Part shown: one piece after another, positions 1 through 3,495 of the stretch | Layout: each line of letters opens with the position of its first letter | Position numbering within the stretch: the stretch's first letter is position 1 | Assembly: GCA_902478885.1 (NCBI GenBank) | Contig: CABSMS010000084.1 | Location: 1-8,759 of the forward strand | Direction of reading: 5' to 3' | Source: an uncultured Collinsella sp. | Lineage (GTDB): Bacteria; Actinomycetota; Coriobacteriia; Coriobacteriales; Coriobacteriaceae | Length of the DNA stretch: 8,759 nt | Program-made: the position numbers and the translations under genes | The notes under the pieces: generated by a model | What the model saw: the letters and a program-made list of their open reading frames with translations, nothing else | Database searches by the model: none | Told to the model about the DNA's origin: nothing

Positions 1-55
1 GGCGAAACTTCATGAGATTTCACAGCTCGAAGACCCAAGAAGCAGGGGCAAGGCA
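1..55. repeat. Terminal overlap of a circular contig, left copy
   Basis: Bases 1-55 are identical to 8705-8759. The toxin reading frame that starts at 8625 continues without a break when the two copies are merged (base 2 is the first base of a codon) and ends at a TAA at 188-190. The repeat is therefore best read as the assembler's circular overlap and not as a biological terminal repeat; the unique molecule is 8704 bp. Confidence 0.95.
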
Positions 56-190
56 TTGACGGGAAACTTGGCAGGCGTGTGGCGATACAGGGTCGGTGAC
101 TACCGAATCCTGTGCGACATCAATGACGGCAGGCTCGTCATTCTCGTGGTCGATGTTGCGCATAGACGCGAGGTTTACAAGCGCAGATAA
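1..190 (+). CDS. RelE/ParE-family toxin of TA2, C-terminal part (gene starts at 8625)
   Basis: This is the 3' part of a gene split by the contig ends. Joined to 8625-8704 it encodes 89 residues. The visible portion carries the family core VWRYRVGDYRIL followed by a beta strand LVILVVDV, then HRREVYKRR at the C terminus. In RelE-type ribosome-dependent mRNA endonucleases the basic residues and tyrosine of this area do the chemistry, and here an arginine after GDY, an HRR cluster and a penultimate-segment tyrosine are all present, so the toxin looks intact. About 60% of residues match the second toxin at 2175-2447 by eye. The stop codon lies just before a predicted leftward terminator (191-229), and rep begins 62 bases later on the same strand, so toxin and rep may share a transcript. 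Confidence 0.88.
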   Translation, partial: AKLHEISQLEDPRSRGKALTGNLAGVWRYRVGDYRILCDINDGRLVILVVDVAHRREVYKRR

Positions 191-238
191 AAAAAGAAAA
201 GCCCCAGCAAGCTTGGCGGCAGCAGGGGCATTCGAGAC
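191..238 (-). ncRNA. Predicted antisense RNA (about 48 nt) opposite the rep leader
   Basis: Leftward transcription from the extended -10 promoter at 245-250 would start near 238. It would run through a hairpin (GCCCC at 229-225 pairing with GGGGC at 205-201, with an inner GC/GC pair across a U-U mismatch) into a U-rich tail, TTTTCTTTTTTT on the minus strand (200-189). The product would be about 48 nt, complementary to the rep leader just upstream of the rep ribosome binding site at 239-244. In pMV158 the antisense RNAII is about 48-50 nt, lies in the same position relative to repB, and inhibits its translation to control copy number. Seen: promoter, hairpin and T tract. Inferred: function by position. 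Confidence 0.55.
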
Positions 239-244
239 AAGGAG

Positions 245-271
245 ATTATAGCATGGCGGCAAACGCTGGCG
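245..271 (-). promoter_or_regulatory. Leftward extended -10 promoter for the antisense RNA
   Basis: On the minus strand the sequence reads TGC TATAAT, a perfect -10 hexamer (250-245) with the TGn extension. A -35-like TCGCCA (4 of 6) lies 16 bases upstream, at about 272-267. The promoter sits over the rep ribosome binding site and first codons, so transcription would head away from rep toward the toxin stop. Confidence 0.55.
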
Positions 272-894
272 AGACGAAGGTGAAGCTCTGGGAGGGCATC
301 TGCTACCCAGAGAACATGCGCGATGACTGGCAGGACGAGATAGACGACATTCTTCAAGTGCCTTTCGCTTATGCGGTTCACGACATAGACCATGACCAGA
401 AGAGCAAGCAGCGCAAGACGCATGCGCACGTCATTGTTGTCTGGGGCGGCAACACGACACGCAAGGCAATCATCAACGTCTTGAACCGATTGAGCGCGGA
501 CGGCAAGAAGTGCTGTTCGTCAGCCGAGCCAATCAACAACATCAGGCATGCGTATGACTATCTGATTCACGACACGGCTTCCTGTCGCAAGAAGGGCAAG
601 GAGCTGTATCCGGTCGAAGCACGCATCGAGGGAAACAACTTCGACATTGGTCAGCTCGAACAGCTCTCGACTAAGGACAAGCAGGACATGCTCTTCGAGT
701 TGGTCGGCTTCATCATGTGCGAGAGGTTCGAGACCATCAACGATTTCACGGCTGCGGCGCTGAGGGAGTTTCCCGAGCAGTACCGCGAAATCATCGTGGG
801 GTACAACTCGATTCTCGAGCGCTATTGTCGCGGGAACTATCTGAACGCCGAACGTAAGCGCAAGTGCGTGGAACAGTCAGGTGCCAAAGAGTAG
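253..894 (+). CDS. rep: Rolling-circle replication initiator, Rep_2 (pMV158 RepB-like)
   Basis: The 213-residue product matches the length of pMV158 RepB (about 210). It has the HUH endonuclease layout: AVHDIDHD around residues 41-48 (RepB has H and D in this metal-binding stretch), the HUH motif as HAH at 57-59 within THAHVIVVW, then YDYLIH at 101-106, where the nicking tyrosine (Y101 or Y103) is expected. A C-terminal helical oligomerization part fills residues 135-213. The start ATG has AAGGAG at 239-244, eight bases upstream. The protein should nick the plus-strand origin TACTACG/AC, present at 1170-1178, and initiate leading-strand synthesis. No rightward promoter was found between toxin and rep, so it is probably read from the TA2 promoter, with antisense RNA control in the leader. 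A hairpin terminator follows at 1014-1047. Confidence 0.92.
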   Translation: MAANAGETKVKLWEGICYPENMRDDWQDEIDDILQVPFAYAVHDIDHDQKSKQRKTHAHVIVVWGGNTTRKAIINVLNRLSADGKKCCSSAEPINNIRHAYDYLIHDTASCRKKGKELYPVEARIEGNNFDIGQLEQLSTKDKQDMLFELVGFIMCERFETINDFTAAALREFPEQYREIIVGYNSILERYCRGNYLNAERKRKCVEQSGAKE

Positions 895-907
895 TCGGGT
901 CAATGGA

Positions 908-973
908 GCTATCGGTGACTACGGGGCGGCGTGGTCTGCGAAGCAGATCTAAGCCGACTCGTTCACCGATAGC
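908..973. repeat. Long inverted repeat with nested hairpin downstream of rep
   Basis: GCTATCGGTGA (908-918) and TCACCGATAGC (963-973) are perfect 11-base complements. Inside the 44-base loop is a second perfect hairpin, TCTGC (935-939) / GCAGA (943-947) with loop GAA. ACTACG occurs at 918-923, at the base of the loop. Such a nested structure in the non-coding part of a rolling-circle plasmid could be a single-strand origin or a part of the double-strand origin. No T tract follows, so it is not a typical terminator. Confidence 0.6.
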
Positions 974-1013
974 GGAATTGACGCGGCGGACAATTGAAAG
1001 ACCAGACTGGGAT

Positions 1014-1051
1014 AAGGGTCGATGGACGCTCTGCTCCATCGACCCTTTCCT
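1014..1051 (+). terminator. Intrinsic terminator candidate after rep
   Basis: A perfect 13-base stem, AAGGGTCGATGGA (1014-1026) with TCCATCGACCCTT (1035-1047), and an eight-base loop is followed by TCCTT. The U tract is weak, but the stem is long and it lies 120 bases after the rep stop. A single-strand replication structure is the alternative. Confidence 0.6.
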
Positions 1052-1094
1052 TGCCCGTGTCTCGACTGGATGAGACCTGCAGAATCGGGCGGCT

Positions 1095-1129
1095 CATTAT
1101 TTTTCGCTAACTACGTCCGAAAAATAATG
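1095..1129. repeat. AT-rich hairpin of the origin region with an ACTACG loop
   Basis: CATTATTTTTCG (1095-1106) and CGAAAAATAATG (1118-1129) are perfect 12-base complements. The 11-base loop contains AACTACGTC, close to the nick sequence TACTACGAC found 61 bases further on. The T/A-rich stem would melt easily. It directly precedes the iterons, so it probably belongs to the double-strand origin. Confidence 0.7.
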
Positions 1130-1154
1130 TGACAAATGACAAATGACAAATGAC
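1130..1154 (+). repeat. Rep-binding iterons, TGACAAA x3 plus partial
   Basis: Three exact head-to-tail copies of TGACAAA occupy 1130-1150, followed by a partial TGAC at 1151-1154. They lie seven bases before the nick hairpin at 1162-1185. In pMV158-family origins the initiator recognizes short direct repeats near the nick hairpin, so these are the likely Rep binding sites. Confidence 0.75.
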
Positions 1155-1161
1155 CACAGGG

Positions 1162-1185
1162 GGGCGAGGTACTACGACCTCGCCC
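1162..1185 (+). other. Double-strand origin nick hairpin (dso), TACTACG/AC
   Basis: GGGCGAGGT (1162-1170) and ACCTCGCCC (1177-1185) form a perfect nine-base stem with six-base loop ACTACG. Together they present TACTACGAC (1170-1178), the conserved nick sequence of pMV158-family rolling-circle plasmids, whose initiators cut TACTACG/AC. The cut is predicted between 1176 and 1177. The match of this site to the Rep_2 initiator encoded at 253-894 supports both calls. Confidence 0.9.
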
Positions 1186-1193
1186 ATGGGAAT

Positions 1194-1212
1194 CCGATAT
1201 CCGATACCGATA
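1194..1212 (+). repeat. CCGATA direct repeats downstream of the nick
   Basis: CCGATA occurs at 1194-1199, 1201-1206 and 1207-1212. The set begins nine bases after the nick hairpin. It may be a second Rep-binding or host-factor-binding set. It is short, so its function is uncertain. Confidence 0.5.
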
Positions 1213-1225
1213 CGTCGGGGTGGTT

Positions 1226-1262
1226 TGGAGGGGTGCAGCCCCTCCATCTCGGCGCAGCCGAG
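1226..1262. repeat. Two adjacent GC-rich hairpins, candidate single-strand origin element
   Basis: The first hairpin is TGGAGGGG (1226-1233) with CCCCTCCA (1239-1246), loop TGCAG. The second is CTCGGC (1248-1253) with GCCGAG (1257-1262), loop GCA. They lie in the 525-base non-coding stretch between rep and the mob remnant, which besides the origin and oriT elements listed separately shows no open frame I can support. Dense hairpins in this position are typical of lagging-strand (sso) initiation regions, but I see no named sso consensus. Confidence 0.45.
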
Positions 1263-1346
1263 CGGGCAAGGAAGAGGTGCCGCCACCGATGACGCGCAGC
1301 AATCTCGACCGCTGGGAGGATTGCGGAGAAGCCCCGCAGGGCACGT

Positions 1347-1396
1347 CCTTAGCGCAGCTAAGGTCTAACGTGCTAGCTAGACTTTAGTCGGCTAAA
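1347..1396 (+). other. oriT: MOBV-type origin of transfer (oriT), overlapping inverted repeats
   Basis: Three inverted repeats share arms. CCTTAGC (1347-1353) pairs with GCTAAGG (1357-1363). CTAAGGTCTA (1358-1367) pairs with TAGACTTTAG (1378-1387) with one mismatch. TTTAG (1383-1387) pairs with CTAAA (1392-1396). The central loop holds TAACGTGCTA (1366-1375), which matches TAGTGTGTTA of the pMV158 oriT at 7 of 10 positions, in the same kind of setting (pMV158 has AAAGTATA and TATACTTT arms around its nick loop). It lies directly upstream of a MOBV relaxase remnant, as oriT does in that family. The predicted nick is after G1372. Confidence 0.6.
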
Positions 1397-1419
1397 ATCT
1401 GACGCAAGGCGGTTCTGAC

Positions 1420-1911
1420 ATGGCACACATAGCGAAGTACAAGGCTCCATCGGTCGGGCACATGCTCGCCCACTATAGGCGCGACCGCAGCAGCCTGGAG
1501 CGCGACAACATCGACCCCGAGCGCATCAAGAACGACTTGGTTGTCGGTCACTACACCAACAAGGACGGCAAGCTCGTTGTGGGGCGCGTGGAGCCGCGCG
1601 ATGGCGAGCCGAACTGGGGCACGGTGGAGAGCCGCATCGAGCGCGTGAACGAAGCCCAGAAGGCGGCTGGGAAGCGCGCCACGCGCAAGGATGCGGTCGT
1701 TATGGCTGACGTTGTTGTGACGCTTCCCGACAATGTGCGCAAGGGCGATGAGGATAGGTTCTTTCGCCTGACGTACTGGTACCTGTCAAAGAAGTTCGGT
1801 GTCGACAACATGATGGGCGGGTACGTTCACAAGGACGAGGTGCTGAAGGACGGCACGCCCGCCCGCGACCACGCTGCACCGCAGAGGACGTATCGCGGGC
1901 GGGCTAGATGA
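1420..1911 (+). pseudogene. Truncated MOBV (Mob/Pre family) relaxase
   Basis: The 163-residue frame begins with ATG behind AAGGCGG (1406-1412). Residues 1-40 resemble the N terminus of Mob/Pre relaxases: a histidine in LAHYRRD (H18), then NIDPERIKNDL, corresponding to the NINPSR..N motif of MobM. HKDE at 137-140 starts the metal-binding motif normally read HxDExxPHxH. The frame then reads RDHAAP and stops 12 codons later, where family members continue for 200 or more residues. Ignoring G1873 turns DHA into DHLH, restoring the HxH pair, but that frame also stops soon after, at the TAG at 1920-1922. A perfect inverted repeat (1857-1904) covers the end and TA1 begins immediately after. The protein is probably inactive as a relaxase, while the oriT upstream might still be used in trans. 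Confidence 0.75.
1857..1904. repeat. Perfect 12-base inverted repeat at the truncated end of the relaxase
   Basis: GCCCGCCCGCGA (1857-1868) and TCGCGGGCGGGC (1893-1904) flank a 24-base loop. No T tract follows on either strand. It ends one base before the relaxase fragment meets the TA1 promoter, so it may mark the recombination joint, or serve as a GC-rich transcription barrier. Confidence 0.6.
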
Positions 1912-1913
1912 TG

Positions 1914-1938
1914 TGTTATAGTAGTACCTGTAATACAC
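1914..1938 (+). promoter_or_regulatory. TA1 promoter and imperfect operator
   Basis: TGT TATAGT (1914-1922) is an extended -10 element with no recognizable -35 because the upstream sequence is the GC-rich hairpin arm. GTGTTATA and TGTAATACAC form a loose inverted pair around it, related to but clearly different from the GTTATACA half-site of the TA2 operator. Autorepression by the RHH antitoxin is inferred. Confidence 0.45.
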
Positions 1939-1954
1939 GACAAGGAGGTGCGAC

Positions 1955-2191
1955 ATGGCTACCGCGGTCACATCAATGAGGATTCCAACCGAGTTGAACG
2001 AGCGCTACAGCCGTCTTGCGAAGGAGACTGGCAGGTCGAGGAGCTTCTACGTTAACGAAGCCCTGCAAGAAGCTATCGACCGTTTCGAGTACGAGTACGG
2101 GATTCTCAAGGATATCGAGGACTATCGTGCTGGCAGGCTTGAGACCTACAGCATCGACGAGGTAAGGGCGCACTGTGGCCTGGCGAATTGA
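1955..2191 (+). CDS. RHH antitoxin of TA1 (RelB/StbD-like)
   Basis: The 78-residue protein has an N-terminal ribbon-helix-helix domain. A basic strand TSMRIP (about 6-11) is followed by two helices, LNERYSRLAKETG and SRSFYVNEALQEAIDRFE, ending near residue 44. The C-terminal part contains EDYRAGRLET and an acidic tail that would wrap around the toxin. RHH antitoxins bind their own promoter as dimers and are degraded when the plasmid is lost, freeing the toxin. The start ATG is set by AAGGAGGTG at 1942-1950. It overlaps the toxin gene by 17 bases. About 58% of residues match the TA2 antitoxin at 8405-8641 by eye, so the two are paralogous. Confidence 0.88.
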   Translation: MATAVTSMRIPTELNERYSRLAKETGRSRSFYVNEALQEAIDRFEYEYGILKDIEDYRAGRLETYSIDEVRAHCGLAN

Positions 2192-2447
2192 TTTCACGAG
2201 GAACGCCGACAAGGCGATGCGCAAGCTCGATAAGGGCGTTGCCGCGCGGGTGTTTGACGAGCTTGACGAGATAGCGAAGCTCGAAGACCCGAGAAGCATG
2301 GGAAAGGGATTGACCGAGAACAAGTCAGGTCTCTGGCGCTATCGGGTCGGCGACTATCGGATAGTTGTCGATATCGAGGATGATGTTCTCGTCATCCTTG
2401 TTGTCGATGTTGACCACCGAAGCAGGGTCTACAGAACTCGCAGGTAG
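2175..2447 (+). CDS. RelE/ParE-family toxin of TA1
   Basis: The 90-residue toxin uses a GTG start inside the antitoxin gene, behind a weak GGTAAGGG (2161-2168). Landmarks are W54-R55-Y56-R57, GDYRI at 59-63, a hydrophobic strand LVILVVDV at 72-79, and H81-R82, R84 and Y86 near the C terminus. These correspond in position to the basic and tyrosine residues of RelE mRNA interferases, which cut mRNA in the ribosomal A site. ParE-like gyrase poisons share the fold, so the target is not proven by sequence. The 17-base overlap with the antitoxin gene implies translational coupling and keeps toxin output below antitoxin. A strong terminator lies 23 bases after the stop. Confidence 0.88.
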   Translation: MAWRIDFTRNADKAMRKLDKGVAARVFDELDEIAKLEDPRSMGKGLTENKSGLWRYRVGDYRIVVDIEDDVLVILVVDVDHRSRVYRTRR

Positions 2448-2470
2448 GCTGGTCGACACTGCTGACGCAA

Positions 2471-2500
2471 CGGGGAGGGTTTTGACCCTCCCCGTTTTTT
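2471..2500 (+). terminator. Strong intrinsic terminator after TA1
   Basis: CGGGGAGGGT (2471-2480) and ACCCTCCCCG (2485-2494) form a perfect ten-base stem with a TTTG loop, followed by six T. It closes the TA1 operon. The last two T are also part of the reversed stop codon of the convergent minus-strand gene ending at 2499, so the modules abut with no spare sequence. Confidence 0.93.
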
Positions 2501-3065
2501 ACGCTTGCCACCACGGACGCCCATCGTACGGACGACCGTCGGGCAGCCTGTCGTACTCGCGCGGCCCCGTCTCCAGCAGCTCTTTAGCGCGGTCTGGGTC
2601 ATAGCGCACATCCCAGGGAGAGCAGTAATACCATGCGGAATTGCCTCCGTATCGGGTAAGCCGCCACCGAGCCTCGGCGATTGGGACGAAGCCGAGATCG
2701 CACCACTGGTAGGCGGTGTGGTCGCGGCGGCCCTCCTGCAAGGTTTCCTCGTCGATGTGAGCCCCCCAACAATCGAGAAGGTCTTTGCGATGCTGTTCCG
2801 CGCGGGCGGCACCCTCGCTGCGCTCGCGCTCCTCGGCCTCGCGCTTCGCCTTGGCGTCGGCGCGGCGGCGGCGGTTGACCGCCTCGACGTCCTTTTTCGC
2901 CCAGGGACGCGTCTGCTCGATGTTGTAGAACATCGCGGTCGTGTTTCCGTTCGGGGAGCGCCAAGTGCGCTCCACGCCTTTTCCGAGCTGGCCTTTCTTG
3001 ACATGGCGGTGCTTCTTCTCCCACTGTGCCGCGGTGCGCAGCTCGACGCCGTCAATCTCAATCAT
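2499..3065 (-). CDS. Unknown protein with central charged coiled coil
   Basis: The product is 188 residues; I do not recognize a named family. The N-terminal part (1-55) begins MIEIDGVELRTAAQWEKKH and looks globular. Residues 56-95 are very rich in R, K, E and A and are probably an alpha-helical coiled coil. The C-terminal part (100-188) is rich in W and Y and ends GRPYDGRPWWQA. There is no signal peptide or membrane segment. The start ATG lies behind AAGGAGG with a nine-base gap, and this binding site sits inside the end of the upstream gene (3058-3234), which overlaps by eight bases. The two are therefore translationally coupled. A plasmid accessory or DNA-binding role is possible but not shown. 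Confidence 0.75.
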   Translation of the reverse strand: MIEIDGVELRTAAQWEKKHRHVKKGQLGKGVERTWRSPNGNTTAMFYNIEQTRPWAKKDVEAVNRRRRADAKAKREAEERERSEGAARAEQHRKDLLDCWGAHIDEETLQEGRRDHTAYQWCDLGFVPIAEARWRLTRYGGNSAWYYCSPWDVRYDPDRAKELLETGPREYDRLPDGRPYDGRPWWQA

Positions 3066-3234
3066 GGAGGCTCACCTCCTTGGGTAGATTGCAGTCGAGA
3101 TAGACACGGACATACCTGCTCTCGCCGCGGTTCGGGTACTCGCGGGAGCGCTCCAGAACGCACCCCGCCGCCTGCATCGCGTCGGCGATGCGCTGAACCT
3201 CGTCGGTCATGCCCTCAAGACGAACCCTGACCAT
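3058..3234 (-). CDS. Small DUF3970-like protein
   Basis: The 58-residue protein starts MVRVRLEGMTDEVQRIADAMQ, continues with PNRGES and then a beta strand YVRVYLD, before a tail that is mostly the overlap with the next gene. A strand-helix-strand arrangement with an initial VRVRLEG and a PNR...YVRVYL motif resembles the small DUF3970 proteins of phages and plasmids, whose function is unknown. The start ATG has AAGGAGG at 3246-3240, five bases upstream, a strong site that makes this short gene credible. It overlaps the 188-residue gene by eight bases. A 9-base-pair hairpin lies in its leader at 3257-3279. Confidence 0.75.
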   Translation of the reverse strand: MVRVRLEGMTDEVQRIADAMQAAGCVLERSREYPNRGESRYVRVYLDCNLPKEVSLHD

Positions 3235-3256
3235 GACAACCTCCTTGCCTTGAACC

Positions 3257-3279
3257 CTGCGCCACCGTCCGTGGCGCAG
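3257..3279 (-). repeat. Leader hairpin upstream of the DUF3970-like gene
   Basis: CTGCGCCAC (3257-3265) and GTGGCGCAG (3271-3279) form a perfect nine-base stem with a five-base loop, 11 bases ahead of the ribosome binding site at 3246-3240. The lack of a T tract argues against a simple terminator. It could be an operator or a leader structure. The rest of 3235-3494 holds no gene: it is AT-rich near 3295-3320 and 3388-3400 and contains a 12-base palindrome CTGCCGCGGCAG at 3405-3416. I could not fix a promoter with confidence. Confidence 0.5.
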
Positions 3280-3458
3280 CCTAAGCGTACGGCTCCAAAA
3301 AAGTCCGAAAAAGTCTAGTTATCGCAGGTCAGACGTGCCATCGCGCAGGCGCACATGCACGCGTATATTTACACGCGCGACCCCTCCAAAATATTTTTTC
3401 GCCACTGCCGCGGCAGCCGCGAACGGTCGGGATGCCGCTGCGGGTGGCCGTTGCCAAA

Positions 3459-3495
3459 GCCGCCGCCAAGGTAGCTGAAGCTACCGTCCGGCGGC
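3459..3495 (-). terminator. Hairpin at the mobA stop codon, probable terminator
   Basis: GCCGCCG (3459-3465) pairs with CGGCGGC (3489-3495), and inside it GGTAGC (3470-3475) pairs with GCTACC (3480-3485) around a TGAA loop. The outer arm touches the TAG stop of mobA (3497-3495). The sequence after it on the minus strand is only weakly T-rich (CTTTGG), so termination efficiency is uncertain. Confidence 0.5.

Noticed and set aside
1130..1212. Short direct repeats as a CRISPR array
   Set aside because: Units are six or seven bases with no spacers and sit at a replication origin, so iterons explain them.
2505..3230. Open frames on the plus strand and in another minus frame over the 188-residue gene
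   Set aside because: They lack a suitable ribosome binding site, while the chosen frame has AAGGAGG and a coupled overlap with its upstream gene.
3310..3318. CTAGACTTT (minus strand), the same nine bases as in the MOBV oriT at 1377-1385
   Set aside because: No overlapping inverted repeats or nick-like loop surround it, and it lies downstream of mobA, so it is probably a chance match.
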